From Nymphaea colorata (Eukaryota; Streptophyta; Magnoliopsida; Nymphaeales; Nymphaeaceae): a stretch of DNA of 64,000 bases. The notes beneath the pieces are model-generated. The model was not told the DNA's origin. It saw only the letters and a list, made by a program, of their open reading frames with translations, and did no database searches. The position numbers and the translations under genes are program-made. Positions 22,201 to 64,000 of the stretch are shown piece by piece (position 1 is the stretch's first letter; every line of letters starts with the position of its first letter). The stretch spans positions 9,990,071-10,054,070 of the forward strand of contig NC_045138.2 of assembly GCF_008831285.2 (NCBI RefSeq), written 5' to 3'.

Positions 22201-24034
22201 TTGTGTTAGATGCCTAATCGCTTTTACAACAAGCCGATACAATAGTGATGTTGGCTTTAATGCTATAGCATTTCTTCGATTCTGTGCTGTCAAACTGGCA
22301 GAGGGAGGGCTAATATGCTATGAAGGAAGCAAAGAAGCTTCTGATCAAGTGAATGGTGATGTTCCTGACAATCACACATTTACTGATAAGGATGAACATG
22401 TGTACTACTGGGTTCCCTTACTGACTGGTAACCTCTTGCCTTCTGTGAGAAGTCAAATATGATTTTTTCAAGAAACAAACTATTTATGGCAATTTCTCAT
22501 TCATCTTCTGTTGATCTGTTCTATAGTGTATAAAAGTAATCTGGAAGTACCACTATTTTCAGGTCTTTCAAAACTCACTTCTGATCCTAGACCAGCCATA
22601 AGAAAAAGTGCATTGGAGGTGCTCTTTAATACGTTGCGTGATCATGGACATCTTTTTTCGCTCTCTTTCTGGATCAGAGTGTACAAGTCCGTGGTCTTCC
22701 CGATCTTTGATACCGTGGCACATGGAAAGGGAGTTTCATTAGATGGACAGTCGACAGAGGACATAGAAGGGCTTCTTCTTGAAAATGTTTGGAGTTCTGA
22801 AACTTGTGCATTGGCAGCACAATATCTTGTTGACTTGTTTTCTGGTTTCTTTGACATAGTTCGCTTGCAGATCAAAAGTGTGGTTTCGATTGTCACTAGT
22901 TTCATTAGAAATCCCACTTTTGCTAGCATTGGTGTATCTGCATTCCTACGCCTGACCAGTAACGTGGGGAACATGCTCTCAGAAGATGAGTGGCAGGGGA
23001 TACTCCTCTTGTTAAAAGAAGCAGCTGCTTCAACACAACCTAGCTTTCTACTTATCAAAAAGACAATGGATGGGATTGAGATACCTGACAGTGTGGAGGC
23101 ATATCCTGAAGGTGACTTGTTTACTGAAAATGAGCTGCCTAATGATGAACCAGAGGATGATAGTCTACAGGTAGCCTCATACTGTGTCTCAAGAATGAAA
23201 GGACATATAGCTGTACAACTACTCATAATTCAGGTATACATTTAACGAGCACCAGTTCGAATGTTTCTCAGAATCTACTGATATTTTTTACAGTAACTGG
23301 AAAATATCTAGTGATGAACTGCTGTCACATTGTTCTGATCAAAATATGTTTGTTGTTTAATGCTTATCTTGGAACTTATGCAATTCATCGCATTGTTGTA
23401 TCTTCATGTTTGTTGCTTTCAGGCTCTGATGGATCTGTACAAGACACATAGGGAGTCCCTTACACCATTAAGCGTTATGATCCTCTTGGAGACATTTTCG
23501 TCCATCTGCCACCATGCTCATGAGATGAATTCCCATGCCATCCTACAGGAGAAACTTCACAAAGTGTGTCTCATATTGGAGGTCTCTGATCCACCTTCCC
23601 TTCACCTCGAGAACGATTCCTACCAAAACTATCTCAAGTTCCTGCAGACACTGATTGACGACAACCCATCTCTATCAGAAGACAGAGGCATAGAGCTGCA
23701 GCTGGTTGCAGCGTGTGAGAAGATACTGGAAATATACCTCGATTGTGCAGGTCTGCCGATACAAAATCAGCAGCTCCCAGGTGACCGGCCAAAGGCAAAG
23801 TGGGTCATTCCCCTGGGGACAATAAAGAAGGAAGAGCTGGCTGCTCGCACTTCTTTGGTGGTGTCAACCCTGCAGGTGTTGTGTAGTTTAGAGAAGGATA
23901 CATTCAAGAAATACATCTGTCGCTTTTTCCCGTTGGTGGTAAATTTAATTCGCTGTGAGCATAGCTCGGGTGAAGTGCAGCGTGTTTTGAGGGATTTATT
24001 CCAATTTTGTATAGGCCCAATAATAATATTGTAA
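860..24034 (+). CDS. BIG3: BIG3-like brefeldin A-inhibited guanine nucleotide-exchange protein (Sec7 ARF-GEF), 11 exons
   Basis: Large ARF-GEF that loads GTP on ARF GTPases at the trans-Golgi network for late secretory traffic (known for BIG1-4). Exons, all with GT-AG borders: 860-1836, 18234-18551, 18682-19018, 19127-19549, 19665-19954, 20076-20349, 20682-21187, 21277-21598, 22076-22427, 22563-23233, 23423-24034. They total 5082 nt, giving 1693 residues, slightly shorter than Arabidopsis BIG3 (about 1750 as I recall). Domains in order: DCB near residues 15-210; HUS with the NYDCD box at the end of exon 2; Sec7 near 536-730 with the catalytic Glu in [11 protein letters not shown] at residue 634; then HDS repeats, including the KPFVIIMQK and [13 protein letters not shown] stretches. 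The N terminus ([14 protein letters not shown]) and [13 protein letters not shown] favour BIG3 over BIG1/2/4. The start ATG has a good plant context (GCAATGGC). Intron 1 is 16.4 kb of nested transposons; the others are about 90-480 bp. Confidence 0.95.
2750..4040 (-). mobile_element. Decayed Ty1/copia fragment (Copia-4), integrase region
   Basis: On the minus strand, broken reading frames show an integrase-core remnant ([19 protein letters not shown] near 3600-3650). Downstream of it lie [10 protein letters not shown]- and [21 protein letters not shown]-like stretches (3226-3456) and a KCIFVENE-like post-integrase stretch near 3090. These motifs appear in copia order but with many frameshifts and stops. 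No LTRs or target duplication were found. This is an old, truncated copy; its exact ends are uncertain. Confidence 0.6.
4117..5231. mobile_element. Non-autonomous hAT-like element, family II copy 1
   Basis: The ends are inverted: TATGTCACATGGGTACG at the left and, read from the right, CTATGTAACATGGGTACG. Both ends carry arrays of GGTACGGGTAC/GGTACC-type motifs. The interior holds an AT repeat, short tandem repeats, a GA-rich stretch, a GC-rich block of CCG/GCCG repeats (4860-4935) and paired GGTCAA/TTGACC motifs near the right end. The layout matches the copies at 16084 and 54476. No coding capacity and no clear 8-bp duplication are left, so superfamily assignment rests on the sister copies. 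Confidence 0.7.
4319..4402. repeat. Four-copy ~20-bp tandem repeat inside the family II element
   Basis: Units of the form ACATAAATCATGGTCCAAA repeat four times with single-base changes. A second duplication (a CCCTGCCGGCAAATGCAATC-type unit, two copies) follows at about 4434-4510. Confidence 0.75.
5364..5800 (-). pseudogene. Copia-type gag fragment with zinc knuckle
   Basis: The minus strand is open for about 160 codons and includes [14 protein letters not shown], a CCHC zinc knuckle whose final Cys is replaced by Phe. Neighbouring residues are acidic and Ser-rich. No protease or LTR is attached. It abuts the small hAT element and the truncated Copia-1, which lies in the opposite orientation, so it probably belongs to a different retroelement. 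Assignment rests on the knuckle alone. Confidence 0.45.
5818..6579 (-). mobile_element. Non-autonomous hAT element, family I copy (762 bp)
   Basis: Left end CAATGTTGTAAAAGGCATAT; the right end reads inward as CGGTGTTATCTGTATC. This matches the family I terminal consensus CARTGTTGTA in reverse orientation. The flanks are GTCCTAAC (5810-5817) and GCCCTAAC (6580-6587), an 8-bp duplication with one mismatch. The interior is AT-rich and non-coding. Degenerate GTATCGTA/CACGATAC motifs occur near both ends. Confidence 0.75.
6588..9198 (+). pseudogene. Copia-1 pol remnant (integrase, RT, RNase H)
   Basis: Frames in order: integrase end ([20 protein letters not shown], then a PPQNGVAE remnant) at 6590-6850; post-integrase 7030-7266; reverse transcriptase 7318-8664 with [26 protein letters not shown] and [12 protein letters not shown]; RNase H 8661-9198 with [16 protein letters not shown] and [15 protein letters not shown]. 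At least four frame breaks separate them. [12 protein letters not shown] lacks residues present in Copia-3 (LKDLGKLKYFLG), a small in-frame deletion in RT. Confidence 0.85.
9193..9263 (+). repeat. Copia-1 3' LTR, first part
   Basis: Begins TGGTGACGTG after the polypurine tract TTGAGGGGGGG and resembles the Copia-3 LTR start TGTTGACGTG. It is interrupted at TAAAC (9264-9268), the target duplicated by Copia-2. Confidence 0.8.
9269..9511 (-). repeat. Copia-2 3' LTR
   Basis: 243 bp. It contains GA-rich sequence at its element-3' end and a short inverted motif CTCATATTAATATGAG. It is bordered by the purine tract at 9512-9528 (CTCCCCCTCAAGCTGG on the plus strand). Confidence 0.95.
9640..11490 (-). 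pseudogene. Copia-2 reverse transcriptase and RNase H region
   Basis: Minus-strand frames: a post-integrase linker at 11401-11000, reverse transcriptase at 10826-10146 ([26 protein letters not shown], catalytic YVDDIVLTG near 10450-10475, LRYFLGIEV), and the RT end plus RNase H at 10127-9648 ([40 protein letters not shown]). Stops or frameshifts lie near 11490, 10990-10830 and 10140. The RT and RNase H active-site motifs look preserved. Confidence 0.9.
11489..12850 (-). pseudogene. Copia-2 protease and integrase region
   Basis: An open stretch of about 453 codons. The protease signature is [13 protein letters not shown] (12645-12665). Next comes the GAG-pre-integrase HHCC zinc domain (WHLRLGHPS ... 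CDACQLGKH), then the integrase core ([12 protein letters not shown]). The second catalytic position reads IHTNNALEF, with Asn (codon 11903-11905) where relatives have Asp. [15 protein letters not shown] and the post-integrase [13 protein letters not shown] follow. The Asp-to-Asn change predicts a dead integrase. Confidence 0.9.
12866..13711 (-). pseudogene. Copia-2 gag with CCHC zinc knuckle
   Basis: Begins at the ATG complementary to 13709-13711 ([17 protein letters not shown]), continues through the UBN2-type gag core ([15 protein letters not shown]), and ends with [19 protein letters not shown] (about 12930-12985). A frame slip near the T run at 13562-13570, plus stops near 13260 and 13150, break it. 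The leader 13712-14550 carries no coding region. Confidence 0.85.
14563..14803 (-). repeat. Copia-2 5' LTR
   Basis: 241 bp, next to the initiator-Met tRNA primer site (14551-14562). The outer flank is the target duplication TAAAC. Confidence 0.95.
14809..14959 (+). repeat. Copia-1 3' LTR, second part
   Basis: Resumes the LTR split by Copia-2. It includes the inverted motif ATCCCTCGAGTCGAGGG shared with the Copia-3 LTR and ends TATTCTACA, like the Copia-3 LTR end TTTCTACA. Beyond 14959 the sequence is hAT transposase, so Copia-1 inserted into that element. Confidence 0.8.
14965..15730 (-). pseudogene. hAT transposase N-terminal remnant (BED finger, DUF659 region)
   Basis: The minus strand shows [17 protein letters not shown] at about 15705-15655, a decayed BED finger, then RKEVHQILG and [20 protein letters not shown] followed by [11 protein letters not shown] (15064-15471). 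[11 protein letters not shown] lies next to 14960. Equivalent stretches occur in the 44.9-47.3 kb copy. Several stops are present. Confidence 0.7.
16084..17371. mobile_element. Non-autonomous hAT-like element, family II copy 2 (1288 bp)
   Basis: The 8-bp target duplication GGCACGAT is perfect (16076-16083, 17372-17379). Ends: CTGTGTCACCCATGTGCG at the left and, read inward from the right, CTATGTCACCAGGTTGCG. The subterminal arrays are GGTGCGGGTGC-like, not GGTACGGGTAC. Interior: TTA/TA repeats, a GC-rich block with GATGCCGCCGGTGGAGG repeats (16868-17000), and paired motifs near the right end. It interrupts the older family I element. Confidence 0.85.
16209..16262. repeat. (TA)n microsatellite
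   Basis: About 27 AT units following a run of TTA triplets (16158-16208), inside the family II element. Sister copies have shorter AT tracts at the same relative place. Confidence 0.9.
18234..18551 (+). CDS. BIG3: BIG3 exon 2 (HUS domain)
   Basis: Encodes [14 protein letters not shown] through the HUS box [14 protein letters not shown], the region that links the DCB and Sec7 domains in large ARF-GEFs. The acceptor is ATGCAG|GTTTCTT and the donor GAAAG|GTTTGT. Phase 2 on both sides. Confidence 0.93.
18682..19018 (+). CDS. BIG3: BIG3 exon 3
   Basis: Runs from [16 protein letters not shown] to [11 protein letters not shown], the segment just upstream of the Sec7 domain. It includes an acidic low-complexity linker ([16 protein letters not shown]) typical of this position. 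The donor CTGCAG|GTTCAA leaves the frame at a codon boundary. Confidence 0.93.
19127..19549 (+). CDS. BIG3: BIG3 exon 4 (Sec7 catalytic core)
   Basis: Codons 545-685. It contains most of the Sec7 domain: [12 protein letters not shown], the IGDYLGERE loop, the glutamic finger in [20 protein letters not shown] (E634), and [12 protein letters not shown]. Tyr668, Ser669, Met672 and Asp676 occupy positions known to govern brefeldin A sensitivity. Confidence 0.95.
19665..19954 (+). CDS. BIG3: BIG3 exon 5 (end of Sec7)
   Basis: Begins [20 protein letters not shown] and continues through the end of Sec7 and the following linker ([15 protein letters not shown]). The first Met (residue 686) aligns with ARNO Pro208, the fourth brefeldin A-contact position. 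The donor is TCAGA|GTATGC. Confidence 0.93.
20076..20349 (+). CDS. BIG3: BIG3 exon 6
   Basis: Encodes [20 protein letters not shown] and [16 protein letters not shown], the conserved HDS1 region just after Sec7. The acceptor is GACAG|GTCTAT and the donor GTTAAG|GTAATC, which ends at a codon boundary after residue 873. Confidence 0.93.
20682..21187 (+). CDS. BIG3: BIG3 exon 7
   Basis: Starts [20 protein letters not shown] and ends [14 protein letters not shown]. It carries the variable Lys/Pro linker ([17 protein letters not shown]) and the conserved [20 protein letters not shown] block. The last Ala codon is split (GC|G) with exon 8. Confidence 0.93.
21277..21598 (+). CDS. BIG3: BIG3 exon 8
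   Basis: Encodes [15 protein letters not shown], the [20 protein letters not shown] block and [11 protein letters not shown], all strongly conserved in plant and animal BIGs. The following intron contains a 19-bp repeat in three copies. Confidence 0.93.
21685..21741 (+). repeat. 19-bp tandem repeat, three copies, in BIG3 intron 8
   Basis: The unit AAGATCGTCTAATACTTGT repeats exactly three times inside a short intron. No function is indicated. Confidence 0.9.
22076..22427 (+). CDS. BIG3: BIG3 exon 9
   Basis: Begins [19 protein letters not shown] and includes [20 protein letters not shown], ending YYWVPLLTG. The terminal Gly codon is split (G|GT) across a short intron of 135 bp. Confidence 0.92.
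22563..23233 (+). CDS. BIG3: BIG3 exon 10
   Basis: Begins [20 protein letters not shown] and ends [10 protein letters not shown]. It covers the HDS repeats in the C-terminal half, with an acidic loop ([14 protein letters not shown]). A codon-boundary donor (TTCAG|GTATAC) follows. Confidence 0.92.
23423..24034 (+). CDS. BIG3: BIG3 exon 11 (terminal)
   Basis: Encodes [17 protein letters not shown] to the C terminus and stops at TAA (24032-24034). Family landmarks are [18 protein letters not shown] and [22 protein letters not shown]. No clear AATAAA signal follows; the 3' flank is T- and GT-rich. Confidence 0.92.
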   Translation, partial: ALMDLYKTHRESLTPLSVMILLETFSSICHHAHEMNSHAILQEKLHKVCLILEVSDPPSLHLENDSYQNYLKFLQTLIDDNPSLSEDRGIELQLVAACEKILEIYLDCAGLPIQNQQLPGDRPKAKWVIPLGTIKKEELAARTSLVVSTLQVLCSLEKDTFKKYICRFFPLVVNLIRCEHSSGEVQRVLRDLFQFCIGPIIIL

Positions 24035-24172
24035 TTTTTTTTTGCTCTCTCTATCTCTCTCTGTGTCCGTTTGTATATGTGTGTGCGCGCGGGTGCGGGT
24101 GCGTGCATGTGGGGCTCTGGTCAAATATGTTGTCTGCCAAATGTACAGTTGATATAAATATGTTTTGCCTCT

Positions 24173-24322
24173 GATAACTAGAATTTCGACGTTTCATTGT
24201 TTCTTGTTTTGAAAGGTATGGAATTTTGTTTTATATTTTCGAAAATTATGATAACTAGAATTTCGATGTCTCATCGTTTCTTGTTTTGAAAGGTATGGAA
24301 TTTTATTTTATATTTCCTAAAA
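24173..24322. repeat. 77-bp imperfect tandem duplication downstream of BIG3
   Basis: A unit starting GATAACTAGAATTTCGA repeats at 24173 and 24250 with a few substitutions. It lies 140 bp past the stop and may be in the 3' UTR. Confidence 0.85.
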
Positions 24323-26065
24323 ATGATTTCCGTTGTTTGGTCCAATATCGATATCGACAATCTTGATGTTGAAGAGGTTTTTGATTGATTTATAAAATTG
24401 TTGTGAGAACTCTGCTGTATTGTGCTATTTTCGTTCTTCGTGAGCAAACACATGTATTTGCTTCAAAGGACGATCATTCAACTCTTTGAATTTGGGTCCA
24501 TATCCAGTTTTGAATTTAATACCTATAACTTTACTGCAACCATGCAATTAAGTTTTGCGTTTTCACGGTTGTACCCAATCTATATGTTCACTGTACTTTT
24601 TAAAATAAGGTACCACGAAAAACAAGTAGTCACCCAAATATAACATGGTAAGTAAAGTCGCAACTGCATGTTTTACTTTGTGGTCCAATCATGCATGCCC
24701 AAACTTTCATCTACTTCGAAATGAAGTTACAGAAAGAGGTTTTCAGATGCAACCCTGCTGGAGGTATTCTCCCTAATACTCTCACCAAAATAATTTGAAA
24801 ACAGAAGAGAGTCAAGAGACCGTATAGTATAAAAATTACATAAGAAGAATGGGAGCAGTACGTTAGCTGAACGTAAAAACAGAGCGACAGATGACTACCC
24901 ATCCTCTAACAAACTTAAAAGTAATATGCTGACAAAGTAACATCAAGACAAGCCCATCAGGATCACCCATACATAAAAAATAGCCTCACATGAATCTTTT
25001 AAGAAAGTTTAATATGAAAAAAACATTTAATATTTGACTAAGAAACTAGATTGGATTTAGATTTAAGAAATGACATCTATTGAATTCAGATATGGATTTG
25101 GACACATACAAATATCCAATCAGATTCAGATCCGATCAAATAACAAATGTCCTATATTTTATGCCCTGACATTTTGAAAATAAGCCCGATTCGGTTCAAA
25201 ATCCAGATTCACATTTGGATGTGAACGTAAAAATAGTATTCATATCTGATTTAAATCCAATTGGTTGACATACCTACTTTGTTTACCAGCATTGAGTCAA
25301 ATTCACTATTGCCCACTTTTCAAGTGGTGTTATTTTAATTGTACAGCTCCATGAGAATCTCACACAGCAAACATAGGCAACTCAAATCATTTAAACAATT
25401 TGCCAGCATGCACTGACCGACACAAAAACCAATTGTCTGTAACATATGCACAGCAGGATAATCCATACTGCAAAAATAGCACATTAGAATTGGCTGACAC
25501 CACACAAGGAGGACACCTACCGAGGATTAGGAATAGTATGTCATTGGAAGCAAAACATACCAAAAGTTTTTATAAATAAACACTGAATTATGCTAATGAA
25601 AATGACACCAGTTAAGCATACCGACAAAAAATGCATATATTTATGCGATCAACAGGTGAACCTTACATGCAGGAATGACATAATTGGCATCCTACGAATG
25701 TATATGACGATACAAATGAGAAGCAAAATGAAGGAACTCAATTAATTTCTAACAGCTTTGGCAATGTGCTTACTCACTCACGTGTTGTTGATGTGTAAGA
25801 AAGGGGAAGGAGTGTGATAAGCTGCAGAAGAAGAGATAATCAAAAGCAACACTGTTCCTTTTTCCCGGCCACAAAATGCAAACCCCTTCTCGACCCGCAT
25901 TCTGGTCGCTCATATAACCCTTTACGTGGGTTCTTATTACAGAACGAGAATTTACAGAGAAAAAGAGAGCAATTCGCGTGGGCTTCCGACATAAATGAAA
26001 GGTCCCAACCCCAATGGAACCCTTCTTTCTCGTTTGCTAGAAAAATGAAACAATGAGGTAGCGTG

Positions 26066-26840
26066 ATCTTGATTTAAGATCCGAGGATCTCAGATCCTCG
26101 AATCTTAAAAACCTGGGTTTTGAAAAACTTTGTTTGATATCATCGAAGCCTCTATCCCCGCTCTCACTCTCTCTCTCACCGATTGGAACGAGCTCGAATG
26201 GACGAGAGCCATGGCGCGCGGCGTGGTCTCTCCCTCTCTCTCTCTCTGTGTCCAGAACGGTCTCTCTGAAACCCTCAACGAAGGTTTCAGAGAAACGCTC
26301 GTTGAGGGCTTCAAAGAAACCCTCCCTCATATTTTATGAGGGTTTCTCTCTGAAACCCTCAAAGAGCTATCTGAAAAACGAGGGTTTCTGAGAAACCCTC
26401 ATTTTTTAAGAGGGTTTCAGAGTTTCAGAAAAAAAAAAAAAAAACCCCTAGTTGAGGGCTTCAGAGAGACCCTCGTTGTTGAGCATTTCTCTGGAACCCT
26501 TGTCGACGTTTTCCGACAAGGGCTTCCCTGAAACGTAGAGAAGATGGGTCCATGGGATCATGTCGATTTCTCTGGGAAAATCATAATCCTCTTTTTAATC
26601 GTCATGCAGTTTACTACTGGAGTGGAAGCATGACCAAGCCCAGTAACTGGTGAGGAAGAAAGAAGATAGGGAGGAGGAGGCAGAGGAAAGAAGCGCGGGG
26701 TTTCCTGCGAGAATTTCCCGCAAGGGGGTGGGGTGGTCGGATCTGAGATGCGGGATTTAGTTTTCAAATCGTTAAAACCATAGATCTCACCTTAAATTTC
26801 AGCCTCAGATCTGAGATCCGAGGCTCCCAAACACGCCCAA
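26066..26840. repeat. Palindrome-rich fold-back repeat block
   Basis: Bordered by hairpin motifs: GAGGATCTCAGATCCTC at 26082-26098 and GCCTCAGATCTGAGATCCGA near 26803-26822. In the middle, GAGGGTTTC or its complement occurs seven times in alternating orientation between 26268 and 26418. The right flank GGGAGCC...GGGCGTGTTTGGG (minus strand) resembles ends of plant MITEs. A MITE or fold-back element is likely; the superfamily is not assigned. Confidence 0.5.
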
Positions 26841-27511
26841 AAGTTGAAAACACTATTGCCAATCGACCAACAAAGAGATGTTATTCGAGACTTCAAAAAT
26901 CTCCAAGAGGGAGCGAGAGAGCCGGTCTAGATGGTAACATCAGCATAGCAGAAGGTGAATAAAGAACCACGTTCTTTCCTTCCGAAGAGAAGGCATTTTT
27001 GTATTTTAGATAATAGAAGAAGGGTATTTCAGTACACTTCCTAGTCAGTCAACTTTCTCCTTCAAAGACCGCCACAGAAGCGCTTATTTGGGAATTTGTA
27101 TCAAACGTTGGTCATCCGTTTGTTCACCCTGGGAGCCGATTTGTAATTCTTCCAAGGACAGGCTGTAATATGCAACCTTTTCTTCAAGTAATTTACTGGC
27201 TCCATTCTATCCGACTATGAATAATCACATACTGAATTGGCATCGGTAATGACAACCATGTACATGAAAAACAAAAGAGAAGAAATAATTAAACAAAGAC
27301 ACAATTGGAGAAACAAAAAATTAGCTATCACCCAGACCACAACACACTGCACTCCTACCAAAACAAATGGAGGAGAAAAATACATAAAAGGCACGTTTGT
27401 CATCAAAACTGTGGAAAAAGTAAACTCCACAACTAAAACTACTGCTCATCGAGAGAGAGATGAATGATGGAGAAAAATGCACACTGCCCTAAACGTATAA
27501 CATCGGAGATG

Positions 27512-61036
<33,525 letters not shown>

Positions 61037-64000
61037 CTAGAAACCATGACAATTTGTCATCTTTGAACAAAGTTTAGGAAAAAAAGAAATATACCAACAA
61101 TATTACAATAAGAACAATGTTACTGAAGTAGAAAAAGCATCTACAAGACAGTTTAAGGAGGGAAAAAGAAACTGCGGATAAGAAAGAATGTGCTCCAAAT
61201 GGCTTGCTCATTTCCCTTTTGTCTTTGAACAATATAAGCATTCTTTCTTTCTTTTTTTCAAAATTTTCTTTTAAATTTATTGATATGTTCACTACAAGTT
61301 TCTGTAAGTTCTATTTAATATTTACAGTTAGTTTTCATTACTGAACACAGTTAAGGAAAAGTCAACCAGAGTCAAGCCTGAACAGCACATTGTGTATCTC
61401 ATTATGTTTCTCTTGTAATCAAAAGCTTTTATTCTGCCACAAATGATGCCTTTTCTGGCATAGTTCATGGTTTCCATGTCAATTCAATGACATATCACAC
61501 TGGAAAGTTTGATCGTAGCATGATTGCCCAGCTCAGTAGGCATAAAAAAGCTCGCTACAATGCCCAAAGAAGGCTGGATAAGCTAGTGAAAACATACTAA
61601 GCAGTGTGACAGAAATGGGGAAAGCTACATTTACTAAAATTCTCAGTGACCAGTTAGACTTTCCTTTTCCCAACTACAGTATCAGTTTTGCACATTTCTA
61701 CCATGAAAAGTGTAGGTCAAAGTTACATGAACACTTCTATGAGCATGAAATATATGTGTCCAAAAGTGTCAAACTAGTTTCAGAGGTTTAACTTTAGTTG
61801 TTAAAATTCTGACTATTCATCCAACTAGTCCAACTGGTAGGTTGCCAATTGACATGTGCTTTAAACTAGCACCACTTGAACAAACCAGTCAATTAATCAG
61901 CCTTCGTGTTGGCTAGCCACTAAACCCTTGACCTGTAAGTATACATGTCAATCTTTATATAGATGTATATGTTTCCATATTTATTTCTATATAACTACAT
62001 GTACTTATTTATTTACAGTCAATTGGCTTAGTCTGAGTCAGACAAGTCCACAAATATTGAGATATATTCGAAAATATCGCAATATTTACAATAAAAAAAC
62101 AAGAAAAATGAAAAAAATGGTAAAATACCATGATATTTTCAAAATATCGCCAAAAATATATATAGTGTTTTTATCGCGATAAAAACGTGACTTTATCATG
62201 TTTTTTCGTTGTTGTTTAAAACTGTGCTCAACTAGGGGTGTTCTTGGCATTTTTTGAAAAAATTTAAAACTTTAACCTGCACGTGCTCCATTTGCTTTTT
62301 AAAGGGGTAAGTCTTTCAAAAGAAAAAATTTTAAAAGGACAGTTTTAAGTTTTAACTATTTTCTTCTTTTTAATGGTAAAAATGGAAAAGCGAAAAGAGG
62401 ATTAAGGTTTCGAAGCCCTCTTTTCCCACCTCGAGAGGAATTGGGTGTTGCTGCTCTTTAGTGAACTTAGGAAGAAAGCACCTGCGGTAGGTTTTATGTT
62501 TTCTAGTTTTTTTTTTTTCACTCTTCACTCCCACCTGGTCCTAGAGGAGCAGCAAGCTCTATGCCTAATTCTATAATAGACTTCAATTTTTTTTTTTTTT
62601 TTTTTTGAAGGTGTGGCAGGTGATTTTTTTATATTTTTTTAACATTGCCAAGATTTTCCCGAGATTTTTCCAAGAAAAATAGATTCGCTGAAAAATACCT
62701 GAGAAAAATCTTGCAGATATTTTTCCGAGAACGATGTTTGTGGCTATGCTTTTAGGGTCTCCAATGATCTGTGTCTGGCTTTAAATTTTGACAACTTGGG
62801 GTGTAACTACACTATACTGGTCTGTAACTAAAGATATGCCCTTGTATCTTATGTTATGGCACAATACTGGGTGTATCTTATGTCACATTTTCAAATCACA
62901 AAAAAGTGATAAAGAAAGTTTGTTTCTTTAGTTAAAGTTGCATAAATTCAATAACATTGAATATCAAGTTTTTCATGAAGATATTCATATATTTTCAAAG
63001 CATTGTCATACATATCATTCTCAGGTTACTATTGGCAAGTTTTTTCTCAAGTATGCAAGAAGTATGTTTTCTCGGGAATCCAAAAAATAAAAATTTATGA
63101 AAATTTGATTTTTTTTAACTAATCATCATATAGAAACATAGATCAAAATTGAAAACTCTAAAATAGTTACTAATACATTAAAAGAAGCATGAAAAATTTT
63201 AAAATACATCAAGAAGTTTTTTTTCTTAAAAAGGATAAAATTCAAAAAACACCATAATTTTATTTTGGCATGTTTTTTTTCATTTCCCTATCTTATCCGT
63301 TTTAGAGGAGATCAAATTCAACTTATATTCATCATAATGTGAGCCCATGTCATTTGATAACAAGCATAGATTGTTCAAGTTTGTCTCATGAACTATTTTG
63401 ACCTATAAAACAAGCTGAGCTTGATGTTCAGGGTTGAGATCGAGGTTGCAACTGTAATTGATCACGGAATCATACACTCAGAATTTAATTGCTTATAAGT
63501 TAACTTTGTTGATGAGTCTACATGATTGACATAAATTTAAAAATAAAAGTGAATAGACATATAAATTTGATAAATGAAAGTATATGCACAAACACAGATA
63601 CACACAGAGACACACAAACACATGAAACATGTTACCTGATTCTATAAGCTAGCCTAATTGGGCTAAGCTTGAAGAAACACAACCTATTCATGCTCAACTC
63701 ACTATTTCTCGCAAGCTGACTCATGTTCAGCTAATTAACTTGTTGAACCAAACTGAAAATAGGGTGTATGAGCTGATCCAATTCAAGCTACGAGCTGCTT
63801 AGTTCAATTCCAGATAATGTTCTTGGAGTTTCTTTGAAAGGTTCTTTTTGGAGTCTTCTGAATTTTCTTTCTCAGAAAAATCTCAAATTTCAAAAGATAA
63901 AAAATGTAAGATGATAACAGGGTATGTGTTCTCTACCTTTTTTTTTTAACAAAAAGTTGAAAAACATTCACAACAGTCTGATTATAAAAGAAGCAAAAAA
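61037..64000 (-). other. GluRS upstream intron or region, no exon found
   Basis: AT-rich. No minus-strand match to the missing GluRS N-terminal motifs (the APSPTG and IEDTD regions) is visible, so the remaining 5' exons probably lie past 64000. It includes the inverted-repeat block at 62048-62743. Confidence 0.6.
62048..62743. repeat. Possible AT-rich inverted-repeat element
   Basis: Left end CCACAAATATTG; the right end reads inward as CCACAAACATCG. The interior contains AATATCGC-like motifs, poly-T runs and AGATTTTCCCGAG. No target duplication was found. Confidence 0.35.

Larger units (their letters stand above)
24035..27511. other. Intergenic region between convergent genes
   Basis: Lies between the BIG3 stop and the GluRS stop. 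It contains a CT/GT-rich stretch (24040-24110), the 77-bp duplication, repetitive AT-rich sequence with GGATTTGGA-type motifs (25050-25270), and the palindrome-rich block. No open frame shows recognisable protein motifs. Confidence 0.7.

Overview
The window is nuclear DNA of a seed plant, most likely a flowering plant. Two conserved plant housekeeping genes with GT-AG introns are present, together with Ty1/copia LTR retrotransposons carrying initiator-Met tRNA primer sites and hAT DNA transposons with 8-bp target duplications. I cannot name the species. The two genes converge tail to tail, and one intron of each is swollen by nested transposons, so most of the 64 kb is intronic.

Gene 1 (+, 860..24034) is a BIG-type ARF guanine-nucleotide exchange factor closest to Arabidopsis BIG3. 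It has 11 exons that join in frame to 1693 codons plus stop. Exon 1 is GC-rich and follows a GA-repeat leader. Intron 1 (1837..18233, 16.4 kb) holds, in order: a decayed copia fragment (2750..4040, -), a hAT-like element (4117..5231), a gag fragment (5364..5800, -), a small hAT element (5818..6579), a 5'-truncated copia (Copia-1, +) whose 3' LTR is split by a complete copia (Copia-2, -, 9269..14803), and an old hAT element (14960..17485, -) that received both Copia-1 and another hAT-like element (16084..17371). Exons 2-11 (18234..24034) are compact.

A 3.5 kb intergenic region (24035..27511) contains a 77-bp tandem duplication and a palindrome-rich repeat.

Gene 2 (-, 61036..27512, 5' end outside the window) is organellar glutamyl-tRNA synthetase. 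Eleven exons encode the C-terminal 446 residues. The HIGH-motif exons must lie beyond 64000. One intron (29857..56490, 26.6 kb) contains Copia-3 (-, 30447..38910, with a 2.9 kb solo LTR inside gag), Copia-5 (+, 39101..48464, with a 706-bp hAT derivative and a 3.3 kb transposase-bearing hAT inside it), Copia-6 (-, 48528..54410, with a 402-bp hAT-like insert) and a 1233-bp hAT-like element (54476..55708).

Two hAT-like families stand out. Family I (5818..6579, 14960..17485, 42674..43379, 44425..47690) has CARTGTTGTA ends and GTATCGTACGATAC-type palindromes; one copy carries a recognisable but broken transposase. Family II (4117..5231, 16084..17371, 51139..51540, 54476..55708) has CTATGTCAC ends and arrays of GGTACGGGTAC-like motifs that change in step from copy to copy; no transposase for it is visible here. 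All retroelements are defective by stops, frameshifts or catalytic substitutions. Apart from the two host genes I see no intact protein-coding gene and no tRNA, rRNA or CRISPR feature.
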